From Legionella anisa (GTDB lineage: Bacteria; Pseudomonadota; Gammaproteobacteria; Legionellales; Legionellaceae), in contig NZ_LNXS01000019.1 in assembly GCF_001467525.1 (NCBI RefSeq), positions 186,001-250,000 on the forward strand: a stretch of 64,000 bases of DNA, given 5' to 3'. The translations under genes and the position numbers were made by a program. This document shows positions 19,747-28,922 of the stretch, one piece after another; within the stretch, counting starts at the first letter, position 1; every line of letters begins with the position of its first letter. Below the pieces are notes generated by a model. That model saw only the letters and a program-made list of their open reading frames with translations, was not told the DNA's origin and made no database searches.

Positions 19747-20287
19747 TCTTGTTTTCCGTTGTATTGAGCAACAACTTCAAATCTTTATATACATCATTAG
19801 GATTAACCTGAGATGCATAACTGAGAATTAAATAATTACCTGGATCAGCGATGAACACTTTTGCTTCAGACAATAAAGCATCTTTAGTAGTAAAGTCAGC
19901 TGCAGATAATTTTGCCACTTTAAAATCAACTTCCTTTAAAAAGGCCTGTTGTTCTTGCGATAGGGAAGGTGCTTTATCGCTGATAAGAAGCCACTGATCT
20001 ACCTGGTACAATTTACGCCCCAATGCCAGGCGAACTCGAGCAAGAACATCCAACTCGTTCATACATACTTGGTCGCAAGCTGCTGGACTCCAAAAAATAA
20101 TACGCCATTTGGGCTTTTCGTCCAAAACACTCAACTTTACTGGTGGATTCAGTAAATCCCCTTTATTGACTCGTGAGGATCCCAACCAGGAAGGATGTTG
20201 GTAAAATAGATATGCAGCTATTCCAGGAGCGACAAATATTATAACCAACAACAATAAAATATAATATTTACTAGCTTGTTTTCTCAT
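19739..20287 (-). CDS. Membrane-anchored SCO-like thioredoxin-fold protein of the oxidase cluster
   Basis: 182 residues. One N-terminal membrane helix (about 9-28) is followed by a periplasmic domain. WRIIFWSPAACDQVCMNEL (about 61-79) places a Cys-x3-Cys where SCO proteins keep their copper cysteines, but no obvious third histidine ligand is seen. It overlaps both surf1 (17 bases) and ctaA (8 bases), a position where many gammaproteobacteria have a small conserved cytochrome oxidase assembly protein. A thiol or copper role in oxidase assembly is inferred from motif and context. Confidence 0.75.
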   Translation of the reverse strand: MRKQASKYYILLLLVIIFVAPGIAAYLFYQHPSWLGSSRVNKGDLLNPPVKLSVLDEKPKWRIIFWSPAACDQVCMNELDVLARVRLALGRKLYQVDQWLLISDKAPSLSQEQQAFLKEVDFKVAKLSAADFTTKDALLSEAKVFIADPGNYLILSYASQVNPNDVYKDLKLLLNTTENKSE

Positions 20288-21005
20288 TTTTTTTCTTCAG
20301 ATTTAATCCTACAAATATAATTAGTACCACTAATGCCATCACAAACCACTGTAAAGCATAAGCTAAATGCCGCTGTGGCGGCATGGATACCGTCTCCCAC
20401 TCACGTACAAATCCATTTGCATCGTGCTTGTCGAGGCGAATAATAAACGGAGAGACTGATTTTTGCAAAACTTGACTTATCAATTGATCATCCACACGTT
20501 CCAAAATGATTATCTTATTTCCTTTTTCTTCCAAAGCAGGTCCCAAAACCCATTGATTTTTACTTGGAAAGTATGCCGAGCCCTGTAATTCTATCACTCC
20601 TTGGGGAGACTGGATGTTTGGAAGAACGCGACGTGTTAACTCGCCTGGAACCCAACCTCTATCTATAATAATGATAGAGCCATCAGATAATTCCAAAGGT
20701 GATAACACATCATAACCAAATTGATGATTATGATGCTGGTTATCCAGTAAAAAAACCTGAGGTAAATACCTACCTTTGAGTACTATGCGTTCATATTGTA
20801 AAGGCAATTTTTTCTTTGCAGTCCAGGGAACTGGTTTTTGCCTCTCTTGTGTCTTTTGTGCAACAATCATTTTTGTTTTTTCATCGGCACGATGGATTTG
20901 CCAAAATCCAAGGCGTACAAATAAGGAAAAAAATAAGAGAGCGAGGATCAGCATTGACCAGCTTGGGGTGAAACGAAATTTAAAACAGGGTAAACTAGGC
21001 ATCAT
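20271..21005 (-). CDS. SURF1-family cytochrome oxidase assembly protein
   Basis: 244 residues with a membrane helix at each end (about 15-35 and 217-236) and a periplasmic domain between, the usual SURF1 layout. IIDRGWVPGE (about 113-122) and RHLAYALQWF (about 208-217) are the two SURF1 signatures. The family helps insert heme A into oxidase subunit I. It is the first gene of the oxidase assembly operon and is divergent from the 67-residue gene, with 55 bases between them. Confidence 0.92.
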   Translation of the reverse strand: MMPSLPCFKFRFTPSWSMLILALLFFSLFVRLGFWQIHRADEKTKMIVAQKTQERQKPVPWTAKKKLPLQYERIVLKGRYLPQVFLLDNQHHNHQFGYDVLSPLELSDGSIIIIDRGWVPGELTRRVLPNIQSPQGVIELQGSAYFPSKNQWVLGPALEEKGNKIIILERVDDQLISQVLQKSVSPFIIRLDKHDANGFVREWETVSMPPQRHLAYALQWFVMALVVLIIFVGLNLKKKNEKTS

Positions 21006-21060
21006 TATTAATTGTTCAAATGTTAGTCATGATAAGACAGCAATTTCGGGAGTATAACAA

Positions 21061-21264
21061 ATGATCACTAAAATTATCATCATCTGTGTCATGATTATCA
21101 TCGCCGGCTCTTTAGCAAGCGGTCTTTTTTTTCTTATTCGAGACTCAGGTAATTCCAAACGCACTGTGAAAGCGTTAACTATAAGAATAACTATTTCGGT
21201 GAGTTTATTTATATTTTTATTAATTGCTTTTAAACTGGGTTTAATTAAGCCTCATGGCATTTAA
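21061..21264 (+). CDS. Twin-transmembrane protein, DUF2909 family
   Basis: 67 residues: two membrane helices joined by a short loop with RDSGNSKRTVKALTIRI, the conserved core of DUF2909, and ending KPHGI as usual for the family. These proteins are habitually encoded beside surf1 in cytochrome oxidase clusters; here the gene is divergent from surf1. Function unknown; a role in oxidase assembly is inferred from context. Downstream, TAAAAAGT-TTTTTACTTTTTA at about 21287-21307 may end transcription. Confidence 0.8.
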   Translation: MITKIIIICVMIIIAGSLASGLFFLIRDSGNSKRTVKALTIRITISVSLFIFLLIAFKLGLIKPHGI

Positions 21265-21577
21265 TTAACGTACGTTCGAAATAATAAAAAGTTTTTTACT
21301 TTTTATTTTGCTAAACGAACGTTATCCCCTAAAAATGCGAAGCATTTTGTACGGGATCCATCCTGAATAACGCAACCGTTCAGAGGATATGTTTGAATCT
21401 TGGTGAACGGTTGAATTTGAGCGTAGGTTGCGCGAAAATGATGCTGAGGAAACGTAGCATACATCACAGTATGTGAGGCTTACGAAGCATTATTTTCGCG
21501 CAAGATGCGCCAAATGTAGCCGTTCGGTGAATGGGGCGTGAACGCTTACTGAATAACCCTGACCTTAAGGATATAAT
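21265..21577. other. Intergenic stretch: T-rich hairpin followed by a palindromic repeat
   Basis: It holds an AT-rich hairpin-like stretch at about 21285-21310, a possible terminator for the 67-residue gene, and then the palindromic repeat copy described at 21405-21525. No coding potential is seen. Bases 21526-21577 precede the next small gene, with a poor AAGGA (about 21566-21570) just upstream of its ATG. Confidence 0.5.
21405..21525 (+). repeat. Palindromic dispersed repeat, copy A
   Basis: Outer arms GAACGG (21405-21410) and CCGTTC (21520-21525). Inner arms 21428-21444 and 21487-21503 match over 16 of 17 positions. The centre reads AGCATACATCACAGTATGTG. It has the same layout and core as copy B (22029-22148), which lies inverted on the other side of a single small gene, and it shares the core with the hairpin at 30274-30357. 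Confidence 0.75.
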
Positions 21578-22027
21578 ATGCGTATCTTGTTAATCAGTTT
21601 TCTATTTCTCTGTAATTGGATACATGCTGACACGATAAAAAACTACATGAACATTGCTGATAATATTCCACAGATGGAAATTAAAGCAGACGCCCAAGCT
21701 CAAGCATGGGCTCGCTCAGCGCGTCATGTTTTAACCATAACTTGCGAAAGCATTGCAGAAACAATGATTCATGCCAATGAAATTGCAAAAAATCAAGGTA
21801 ACCCTATATTTTGTTTGCCAGCAGGGGTACAACTTAATGCCTTTACTCTTTGCGAGTTGATTCAGCAAACTTATAAGGAATTATCAAGCCAGCAAAGCGA
21901 TAAAGATTCCATGACTGTATCACAGGTAGCCTGGTTAGGCGCGAGTAAACATTATCCTTGTCAACAAGCCCAAAATGCAATATCTCATGTCTCTGCAGCA
22001 TTCGGACGACCTTCAGAACGACATTAA
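21578..22027 (+). CDS. Small exported protein, Rap1a/Tai-like
   Basis: 149 residues. MRILLISFLFLCNWIHA is a signal peptide, so the product is periplasmic or secreted. The segment NPIFCLPAGVQLNAF (about 67-81), then a helix, then SQVAWLGASKHYPC (about 108-121) follows the Rap1a/Tai layout (C-x-P-x-G-V, helix, A-L-x-x-x-F/Y-P-C), a family that includes T6SS immunity proteins. Assignment is by this short pattern only. The stop codon touches repeat copy B, so the gene is boxed by two inverted repeat copies and may have moved with them. Confidence 0.5.
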   Translation: MRILLISFLFLCNWIHADTIKNYMNIADNIPQMEIKADAQAQAWARSARHVLTITCESIAETMIHANEIAKNQGNPIFCLPAGVQLNAFTLCELIQQTYKELSSQQSDKDSMTVSQVAWLGASKHYPCQQAQNAISHVSAAFGRPSERH

Positions 22028-22028
22028 T

Positions 22029-22148
22029 CGAACGCTGTATTTGGCGCATCTTGCGAGAAAATTGTCCCAATCAATGCTCACATACCGTTGTATGCTGCGC
22101 TTGCTTAGAAAAATTTTCTCACAACCTGCGCTCAAACCCAACCGTTCG
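22029..22148 (-). repeat. Palindromic dispersed repeat, copy B (inverted relative to copy A)
   Basis: Outer arms CGAACG (22029-22034) and CGTTCG (22143-22148). Read on the minus strand it parallels copy A along its whole length: a GGTTTGAGCGCAGGTTG start, the core GCAGCATACAACGGTATGTG, then TTCTCGCAAGATGCGCCAAAT. By eye about three quarters of positions agree. Confidence 0.75.
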
Positions 22149-22211
22149 AGTATATAAGGGACCTGGGCTATTACCATTAATCGATAAAATTGGAAAAGCG
22201 CTGCAGCATAG

Positions 22212-22247
22212 CAGCCTGGATTCTATTTCACTACCATCTCCAGGCTG
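22212..22247. terminator. 9-bp hairpin between small exported protein and AhpD-like gene
   Basis: CAGCCTGGA (22212-22220) pairs perfectly with TCCAGGCTG (22239-22247) across an 18-nt loop, and TTTTTATTTATT follows at about 22262. It lies just 3' of the minus-strand AhpD-like gene. A terminator role is possible, but the loop is large and the T-run offset. Confidence 0.35.
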
Positions 22248-22265
22248 TAGGCATTACGTCAATTT

Positions 22266-22607
22266 TTATTTATTAAATTCTTCAAAAGCTTCTAAAGCTT
22301 CAGCCGCATACATTAAAGATGGGCCGCCCCCCATATATATAGCCATACCTAAGGTTTCCAAAAGCTCTTCGCGCGTTGCTTGTAATTTAATTAGGGTTTG
22401 AGAATGAAATCCGATACAACCTTGGCATTGTTTCGCAACGGCCAAAGCCATAGCAATTAATTCCTTGGTTTTTTTATCTAATGCACCGTCTTTAGTCGCT
22501 GCTTGAGCCATCGCTGAAAATCCAGACATTACTTCTGGCATTTCCTTACGCATTTTTGCTATTTGGGTACTAATATCTTTGGTGACTTGAGTAAATTTAT
22601 CCGACAT
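22266..22607 (-). CDS. AhpD/carboxymuconolactone decarboxylase-family protein
   Basis: 113 residues. CQGCIGFHSQTLIKL (about 57-71) supplies the AhpD-type Cys-x2-Cys and the downstream histidine, preceded by the KELIAMALAVAKQ helix of the family. Members act as small disulfide-linked peroxidase or thiol partners, or as lactone decarboxylases; the CxxC points to redox use. AGGAG lies 8 bases before the ATG. It is a single gene. Confidence 0.85.
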   Translation of the reverse strand: MSDKFTQVTKDISTQIAKMRKEMPEVMSGFSAMAQAATKDGALDKKTKELIAMALAVAKQCQGCIGFHSQTLIKLQATREELLETLGMAIYMGGGPSLMYAAEALEAFEEFNK

Positions 22608-22732
22608 TTAAAATGCTCCTTTTTGAAACCACTTATTTATGTTTCATTTTCTTGTTATTCATGAGTCAACACGAAGTAAATGGTTTAGTTTGAGTAATTA
22701 TTTTCAATAATGAATACCGAGAACGCACTCTC

Positions 22733-22775
22733 GGGCCTGTTTACATTTCTACTAACTGGGCCAAACTCGCGAAAT
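22733..22775 (+). repeat. Solitary end-copy of a dispersed repeat
   Basis: CTGTTTACATTTCTACTA (22738-22755) with a following GGCCAAA matches, on the opposite strand, the end of the repeat at 30358-30388 and resembles 28806-28826. Only one end is recognisable here, in the gap between the AhpD-like and PriC-like genes. Confidence 0.5.
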
Positions 22776-22827
22776 GGAAACCGGCTCTAAATTTACCGCA
22801 TTACGTTGTTTAGAAAAAGATTATTAA

Positions 22828-23364
22828 TTAAGAAACAGCACGATTTAATGTTTCTTTCGCTAAAGTCAGGCGACGTTCTACTTCCCCTAACTCAGCTTTT
22901 AAATGCAAAATCGCACTTGAATTACGATTATGTTTCAAATGCTCCAATGCTTTAGTCATTGCCTGCTGTTGTTCTAAAAGCGTATGAATTTCCATTTCAA
23001 GATCATTTATCCATTGTTGTCTGGTACTCAACATCTTTATGCCAAAATAAACTTTTTCCCTGGATTTATTTTTGCCTTGATGCATTTGGCATAAAACGAC
23101 TAAGACATTAATTTTTTGTCTGATTCGCTCAGCCAAATAAAAAGCACTGTGCCTGTTTTGCTGTTTGGATAACGCATGAATGTCCGCTTTAATTTCTGCA
23201 ATGCATGCAGAACCACTTGCGTCTGCATCAAAACGAAATAACCCCTTAGGTAACTGGTGACTTGAAAAAAATGAACCAAGCTCGCTAATTTTCCATTCCA
23301 GCTCAGGTAATCGTTCCATTAACTGGCTCAGTAATTTATTCGATGCTTCTGCGGGTATATCCAT
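22828..23364 (-). CDS. priC: Coiled-coil protein resembling primosomal protein N'' (PriC)
   Basis: 178 residues, almost wholly helical. Features line up with PriC: a FRFDAD segment near 42 (PriC has an F-D-R-x-L-F element), FYLAERIRQKINVL near 81 (PriC W-L-A-E-H-L), STRQQWINDLEMEIHTLLEQ near 112, and a final leucine-zipper-like HLKAELGEVERRLTLAKETL. PriC helps reload DnaB at stalled forks. The length matches E. coli PriC (175). The call rests on pattern and size, since sequence identity is low. It is 28 bases upstream of the permease gene on the same strand. Confidence 0.55.
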   Translation of the reverse strand: MDIPAEASNKLLSQLMERLPELEWKISELGSFFSSHQLPKGLFRFDADASGSACIAEIKADIHALSKQQNRHSAFYLAERIRQKINVLVVLCQMHQGKNKSREKVYFGIKMLSTRQQWINDLEMEIHTLLEQQQAMTKALEHLKHNRNSSAILHLKAELGEVERRLTLAKETLNRAVS

Positions 23365-23392
23365 ACTTTTCTATCTAACGTGTGTACATGTT

Positions 23393-24802
23393 TTAGTCCG
23401 GAAGAGCAGCGCCCAATACAGCTGTTTTTCCTTGTAACCAAGTACTTATAAACGGGGGTATACACATTAAAATTAAACCACCAATTAGGGTCAACTCGTA
23501 ACGCGGCAGGCTACCTACATTAATACCTTCTGGTGGGATAAAACTCACCGCCAAGGTGGCGCATACACCAATAATGCCTACACCGGCAACAAATAACATA
23601 CCGATTAAACCGCCAGGGATTTGAAAAGGTCGATGATGATGCGGCTCTGCAACTCGCAACTTAATTGCTGCTGCAAACATAATGAAATACATCAACATGT
23701 ACAATTGTGCAGCTAAAGCGGTTAATAACCAATAAGAGCCATTCACGCTAGGCATAAACAAGAATAAACCTGACAATACAGTAACAATGCTTGCCTGGGT
23801 ATAAAGCATAACAACTGGCGCACCTTTAGCATTAGTGCGTTGGAAATATTCAGGTAAATTGCCATCTTCTGCAGCAACCAATAATCCTTTTGTCGGTGCA
23901 ATTATCCAGTTACTCACACCACCAAGCCCCCCTAAAACCAGCATTACTGCAACCACAGGCATCATCCAATACAAGTGATAACTGGAAAAGAATGCTTCGA
24001 ATGCTTGCATAATTCCTGCTACCAAATTGATGTCCTTTCCGGGTAAAACAATTGCTATTGCCAAGGAGCCCAATATTAAGGTACTTAAAATAATTCCTAC
24101 AGAATAGATCAAGACTTTAGGAAAAGCATGCTGCGGATTGTCAACATCATTCGCATGAACTGTCGCAATTTCGATACCACAAAAAGACATGATGATCGCG
24201 GTTAGGGAAACCCACATGGAATGATCATTTAAATGGGGCACAATACTCGGAATATCAAATTGGATTTGCAAAGGATTACCTTGAGTAACCCAAACAACTC
24301 CAAGACCGATAATCAACGACATAGGCAACAACAAACCAGCAAGAGAACATAGATTACTGAATGCGGCTGAAGATTTCATGCCACGCAAGTTCAATATCGT
24401 AGCGCCCCAAAATGAACTCACGATTATCGCCCAGAGAAAGTAAGGATTACTTGTCAGTGTCGGATTAATTAAATAGCCGATCGTTCCTGCGACAAAAGAT
24501 AAAATCGTTGGGTACCAAATTACATTTTCTATCCACTGCAGCCAAATGGCTAAAAAACCCATTTTTTTACCAAAAGCCTGTTTGACCCAAATGTAAATCC
24601 CTCCCTGCTTTGCCCATCCTGAAGCCAGTTCTGCTGAAACCAAAGCAGTAGGGATTAGAAAAAATAAAGCACCTAAAATAAAATAAAAGATTAATTGACT
24701 ACCAAATAAGGCTGTAGCAGGCAAATTGCGTATGCTATCTACAGAACCAACCGTTATCATAGTCAGACTGAAAATTGTCAGTGAATGTTTTTTATCGATC
24801 AT
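23393..24802 (-). CDS. Amino acid permease/antiporter, APC superfamily, GadC-like
   Basis: 469 residues with about 12 membrane helices. The N-terminus (TVGSVDSIRNLPATALFG, about 17-34) and GGIYIWVKQAFG (about 67-78) are those of the glutamate:GABA antiporter branch (GadC/YjeM group). It probably exchanges or imports amino acids, the main carbon source of Legionella. No decarboxylase gene lies near, so an acid-resistance role is not supported by context. Confidence 0.87.
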   Translation of the reverse strand: MIDKKHSLTIFSLTMITVGSVDSIRNLPATALFGSQLIFYFILGALFFLIPTALVSAELASGWAKQGGIYIWVKQAFGKKMGFLAIWLQWIENVIWYPTILSFVAGTIGYLINPTLTSNPYFLWAIIVSSFWGATILNLRGMKSSAAFSNLCSLAGLLLPMSLIIGLGVVWVTQGNPLQIQFDIPSIVPHLNDHSMWVSLTAIIMSFCGIEIATVHANDVDNPQHAFPKVLIYSVGIILSTLILGSLAIAIVLPGKDINLVAGIMQAFEAFFSSYHLYWMMPVVAVMLVLGGLGGVSNWIIAPTKGLLVAAEDGNLPEYFQRTNAKGAPVVMLYTQASIVTVLSGLFLFMPSVNGSYWLLTALAAQLYMLMYFIMFAAAIKLRVAEPHHHRPFQIPGGLIGMLFVAGVGIIGVCATLAVSFIPPEGINVGSLPRYELTLIGGLILMCIPPFISTWLQGKTAVLGAALPD

Positions 24803-25344
24803 CGCATTCCTTCAGTGCAGTTTTGGGCATGCAGAAGCTTAATTATATAAAAATTAGCTTAAGAAACCCTTAATAATAGGGTAATAGTTAAACAAAATGT
24901 TCCTTAATTTCATTTACCAACCCACAAGCTTTTAGCGTGCACTGTAAAATAACATGATTTAATCAGAAAATCTCTGCCTTTTTTCCTATCTTTATGCACA
25001 AAATCATTTACCCCGCCAGGGATGGGATGTAAGCAATATCAAAAACTTCCTGCTAAAAAATTAATTATATTCGCAGAAAGTAGCGACTTCGCTTGAAAAA
25101 GAAAAACTCCGATTCGATTTCGCCTGCCTCAATTAAATAGTCACACACTGAAAAAATCATGTAAAAAGCACACTGAAATACAGAAATTTTACTAAACTTC
25201 ATTATACTAATATCTATGGACTTAATCCTTAAGATTTTAAGTAGGATAGTAACCTTGACCTACTTCAAATTGAATCATAGACTGAATAGTTTCATATCAT
25301 AGCTTCTCTATGCTATAGTTCCTCTTTTTTTCGGGCAACATATC
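24803..25344. other. Intergenic region upstream of ffh
   Basis: 542 bases, AT-rich, no credible ORF in either direction. TATACT at 25203-25208 and TATAGT at 25314-25319 are possible -10 boxes for ffh; the second has only a poor TTCATA 17 bases upstream. No tRNA or small RNA fold was recognised. Confidence 0.4.
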
Positions 25345-26724
25345 ATGTTTGAAACCTTAACCGAACGTTTGACCCGCACCTTCAAAAATCTACGAGGGAA
25401 GGGTCGATTAACTGAAGATAATGTACAGCACGTCTTGCGTGAGGTCAGGCTTTCACTGCTTGAAGCAGATGTTGCCTTACCTGTCATTAAAGAATTTATA
25501 GAGCAAGTGAAACAGAAGGCTTTAGGGCAAGAAGTTTTAACCGAATTAAATCCCGATCAAGCCTTTATTAAAATTGTTCATGATGAATTAATCCATATCA
25601 TGGGCGATGAGCGTGCCGAGCTTAACTTTAAAACCCAACCTCCTGCAGTATTTCTGATGGCTGGATTGCAAGGTTCGGGAAAAACAACCAGTACTGCAAA
25701 ACTCGCCCGTTATTTGAAAGAATCTGAAAATAAAAAAGTAATGGTAGTCAGCGTCGACGTTTATCGACCCGCTGCAATCCAACAGCTTAAAGTATTAGCA
25801 GAACAAATCGATGTCGCTTTCTTCCCGGCAGAAGCAAATGAAGAGCCGCTCACTATTGCAAAAAAAGCACTTGATACTGCGAAAAAGCAATATATGGATG
25901 TGCTGCTGATCGATACAGCGGGTCGTTTACATATCGATACCGATATGATGAATGAAATTAAAGGATTGAACCAGGAACTGAATCCGATTGAAACCCTATT
26001 TGTTGTAGACAGCATGACCGGACAAGATGCTGCAAATACAGCAAAAGCTTTTCATGAAGCGTTACCCTTAACAGGGGTCATTCTGACTAAAACAGATGGT
26101 GATGCTCGTGGGGGTGCGGCTCTGTCTGTAAGGCACATTACAGGAAAGCCAATCAAATTTATTGGTAGCGGTGAGAAAATAGAAGCTTTAGAACCATTTC
26201 ATCCTGAACGAATTGCCTCAAGAATTCTTGGTATGGGTGATATTCTTACCCTTATTGAAGAGGTCGAACGAAAAGCAGACAAACAAGCGAGTGAAAAACT
26301 AGCTAAAAAGCTGAAAAAAGGCAAAGGCTTTGATCTGGAAGATTTCAAACAACAATTACTGCAAATGAATAATATGGGTGGTATTGCTGGTATGATGAGC
26401 AAGCTACCTGGTGTCAGCCAAATGATGCCGCAACAGGCAATGAATCAAGTCAGTGATAAAGCCATGGCGCAAACCATTGCGATTATCAATTCCATGACTC
26501 CCAAAGAACGCCGTATTCCCAAACTTATTGTGGGTTCACGCAAAAAACGTATTGCCTTGGGTTCAGGAACACAGATACAAGACGTAAATAAATTACTAAA
26601 GCAATTTGAACAAATGCAAAAAATGATGAAAAAATTTACCAAACCTGGTGGGATGCAAAAAATGATGCGTGGAATTGGGGGTATGGCTGGGTTAAAAGGC
26701 ATATTACCCGATGATTTTAAATAA
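25345..26724 (+). CDS. ffh: Signal recognition particle protein Ffh
   Basis: 459 residues. It is the SRP GTPase that, with 4.5S RNA, targets nascent membrane proteins to FtsY. N domain about 1-90; G domain with GLQGSGKTTSTAKLA (about 105-119), DTAGR (about 190) and TKTDGDARGGAAL (about 248-260); methionine-rich M domain from about 325, with RIPKLIVGSRKKRIALGSGT as the RNA-binding helix and an MMPQQAMNQ/MQKMMKKF Met-rich groove. First gene of the ffh-rpsP-rimM-trmD-rplS block. Confidence 0.97.
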   Translation: MFETLTERLTRTFKNLRGKGRLTEDNVQHVLREVRLSLLEADVALPVIKEFIEQVKQKALGQEVLTELNPDQAFIKIVHDELIHIMGDERAELNFKTQPPAVFLMAGLQGSGKTTSTAKLARYLKESENKKVMVVSVDVYRPAAIQQLKVLAEQIDVAFFPAEANEEPLTIAKKALDTAKKQYMDVLLIDTAGRLHIDTDMMNEIKGLNQELNPIETLFVVDSMTGQDAANTAKAFHEALPLTGVILTKTDGDARGGAALSVRHITGKPIKFIGSGEKIEALEPFHPERIASRILGMGDILTLIEEVERKADKQASEKLAKKLKKGKGFDLEDFKQQLLQMNNMGGIAGMMSKLPGVSQMMPQQAMNQVSDKAMAQTIAIINSMTPKERRIPKLIVGSRKKRIALGSGTQIQDVNKLLKQFEQMQKMMKKFTKPGGMQKMMRGIGGMAGLKGILPDDFK

Positions 26725-26809
26725 TTCTCAAGAATTACTTCACATGCTGAATTAATTTTCGTACAATACACGGCATTTTTACGTAACCACTCTAAAGTAG
26801 AGGAAAACA

Positions 26810-27067
26810 ATGGTCGTTATACGTTTATCAAGAGGTGGCGCCAAAAAGCGTCCGTTTTATCATATGGTCGTTACTGACAGCCGCAAACGTCGCGATGGCA
26901 GTTATATTGAGCGCATCGGTTATTTCAACCCTATAGCACGTGGGCAAGAGGTGCGTCTGCATATTGATACAGAAAAATTAAGTCACTGGCAAAAAGTGGG
27001 CGCACAATTGTCTGACCGCGTTAGTGCTTTAATTAAAGAATATAATAAAAAAGGTGAAGCTGCTTAA
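26810..27067 (+). CDS. rpsP: Ribosomal protein bS16
   Basis: 85 residues with the canonical [20 protein letters not shown] start and [13 protein letters not shown] motif. It is a 30S assembly protein. GAGG lies 7 bases before ATG. It precedes rimM, whose product matures the same subunit. Confidence 0.98.
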   Translation: MVVIRLSRGGAKKRPFYHMVVTDSRKRRDGSYIERIGYFNPIARGQEVRLHIDTEKLSHWQKVGAQLSDRVSALIKEYNKKGEAA

Positions 27068-27071
27068 TAAC

Positions 27072-27581
27072 GTGAATAATCAGGAAAACTGGATAGTAAT
27101 TGCCCGTTTTGGGCGACCTCATGGTGTTAAAGGTTTTGTTACGGTTCATTCCTTTACAGAGCCTCGTGATAATGTTCTAAAGTATGCAGATTGGCATGCC
27201 TTTATTAACAATAAATGGCAACCAATCAAATTATTGCGTGCTGAAGTACAAAATAAATCCATCATAGTCCAAATTGAAGGTTATCCTGAACGTGAACTCG
27301 TAGCAAACCTCACTAATATAGAAATTGCAATTCAACAGGAGCAACTGGAAAAACTAGAACCTGGTGAATATTACTGGCATCAAATCATAGGTATGAATGT
27401 GATCAACCAACAAGGTGAACCTTTTGGAAAAGTCATTGAAATAATTCCTACGGGTGCCAATGATGTGTTGGTTGTAGAAGGTAGCGAAAGACATTTAATA
27501 CCTTATTTACCCGGCAAATTTATATTAGATATTGATACCAAACAGCGAGCAATTACTGTTGATTGGGATGTGGATTTTTAA
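27072..27581 (+). CDS. rimM: 16S rRNA processing/30S maturation factor RimM
   Basis: 169 residues from GTG 27072; GTG 27054 would add six residues overlapping rpsP, and neither has a clear ribosome site. The N-terminal beta-barrel holds GRFGRPHGVKGFVTVHSFTEP, and the C-terminal PRC barrel begins at YYWHQIIGMNV (about 101) and holds LIPYLPGKFILDID. It binds ribosomal protein S19 during 30S assembly. Its stop is immediately followed by the trmD GTG. Confidence 0.93.
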   Translation: MNNQENWIVIARFGRPHGVKGFVTVHSFTEPRDNVLKYADWHAFINNKWQPIKLLRAEVQNKSIIVQIEGYPERELVANLTNIEIAIQQEQLEKLEPGEYYWHQIIGMNVINQQGEPFGKVIEIIPTGANDVLVVEGSERHLIPYLPGKFILDIDTKQRAITVDWDVDF

Positions 27582-28331
27582 GTGGTACTTCATCTTGGAG
27601 TGATTAGCTTAATACCTGAAATACTTAATGCCCTGAATTATGGCATTACGGGAAGGGCAATTGAGCAGGGATTAGTAAAAATTGATTACTGGAATCCCAG
27701 AGATTGGTCTTCTAGGCTCTATAGGCAAGTTGATGATAAGCCTTATGGGGGCGGTCCAGGAATGGTTATGATGTATGAGCCCTTAAAAGGGGCTATTATG
27801 CAGGCACGTAGTCAACTGCCAAGTCATTGCAAAACGATTTATCTAAGTCCTCAGGGCAAGGTAATTCGACAAAATGACTTGAATCAAGTAGTAAATGACA
27901 AACAATCCCTGCTTTTTATTTCTGGACGATATGAAGGAATTGATGAGCGTATTCTTCAACATTATGTGGATGAAGAATGGTCTCTTGGAGATTTTGTTTT
28001 AAGTGGCGGTGAGCTGGCAGCCACGGTATTTATCGATGCAATTATTCGTTTAATACCAGGTAGCTTAGGGCATCTTGGTTCAGCAGAACAAGATTCATTT
28101 ATGAATGGGTTACTGGATTGCCCTCATTATACACGACCAGCAACCGTTGATGGATTAGAGGTGCCACCGGTTTTACTCGGTGGTAATCATAGAGATATAG
28201 AACTGTGGCGAAGAAAACAATCTCTAGGTAAAACTTGGCTTAAACGTCCAGATTTACTTGAAAAAATACAGTTAAGTGAAACAGACAAGCAATTGCTTGC
28301 TGAGTTTAAGTATGAACACGGTGATTCCTAG
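27582..28331 (+). CDS. trmD: tRNA (guanine-37-N1)-methyltransferase
   Basis: 249 residues. A SPOUT methyltransferase that makes m1G37. DKPYGGGPGMVM (about 53-64), FISGRYEGIDER (about 112-123) and WSLGDFVLSGGELAA (about 132-146) form the trefoil knot and AdoMet site. The GTG start directly abuts the rimM stop, implying coupling. Confidence 0.97.
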   Translation: MVLHLGVISLIPEILNALNYGITGRAIEQGLVKIDYWNPRDWSSRLYRQVDDKPYGGGPGMVMMYEPLKGAIMQARSQLPSHCKTIYLSPQGKVIRQNDLNQVVNDKQSLLFISGRYEGIDERILQHYVDEEWSLGDFVLSGGELAATVFIDAIIRLIPGSLGHLGSAEQDSFMNGLLDCPHYTRPATVDGLEVPPVLLGGNHRDIELWRRKQSLGKTWLKRPDLLEKIQLSETDKQLLAEFKYEHGDS

Positions 28332-28358
28332 AGGATGAACCAATTTGAGGAGTAATCC

Positions 28359-28724
28359 ATGACTAATATAATTGACCAACTGAATGCTGAGCAAATGCAA
28401 GGCAAGGAAATTCCTGAATTCAATTCTGGTGATACTGTTTTGGTTCAAGTGAAAGTAATCGAAGGTACTCGTGAGCGTTTGCAAGCCTTTGAAGGTATTG
28501 TTATAGCAAAACGTAATCGTGGTTTAAACTCTGCATTCACTGTTCGTAAAATTTCACACGGCGTTGGTGTTGAGCGTGTATTCCAAACTTACAGTCCAAT
28601 TGTCGACAGTATTACTGTAAAAAGACGTGGTGATGTACGTCGCGCTAAACTTTATTACCTACGTAATTTGGCTGGCCGTGCAGCACGTATCAAAGAAAAA
28701 TTAACCGGTAAAAAAGCAGATTAA
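28359..28724 (+). CDS. rplS: Ribosomal protein bL19
   Basis: 121 residues with [20 protein letters not shown] (residues about 21-40) and the [25 protein letters not shown] end typical of bL19, at the 30S-50S interface. Ends the ffh-rpsP-rimM-trmD-rplS block and is followed by a hairpin terminator. Confidence 0.98.
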   Translation: MTNIIDQLNAEQMQGKEIPEFNSGDTVLVQVKVIEGTRERLQAFEGIVIAKRNRGLNSAFTVRKISHGVGVERVFQTYSPIVDSITVKRRGDVRRAKLYYLRNLAGRAARIKEKLTGKKAD

Positions 28725-28758
28725 TATTTAATCTCTCTCTACTCTAAATTTAATTTGT

Positions 28759-28784
28759 CCCCGCGCATGCGGGGATTTATTTTT
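28759..28784 (+). terminator. Rho-independent terminator after rplS
   Basis: CCCCGC (28759-28764), loop GCAT, GCGGGG (28769-28774), then ATTTATTTTT. A perfect 6-bp GC stem with a T-rich tail, 35 bases after the rplS stop. Confidence 0.9.
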
Positions 28785-28922
28785 GCGCGCTATTTTCAAT
28801 AGAGTTGTTTGCATTTCTACTATCTTAATCCAAAGTATAAACCTCAGCTGAAGCATTGTGTTGATGTGATGATTATTAAGCATCACAGCGACTACTCGAA
28901 GGCGCTCCTATTATTGGCAAAC

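Noticed and set aside
21958-22401. 147-residue plus-strand ORF
   Set aside because: It crosses repeat copy B and the antisense of the AhpD-like gene; no protein-like features.
25345-28724. ffh-rpsP-rimM-trmD-rplS block
   Set aside because: Considered for oddities, but the order, lengths and motifs are ordinary; annotated only.
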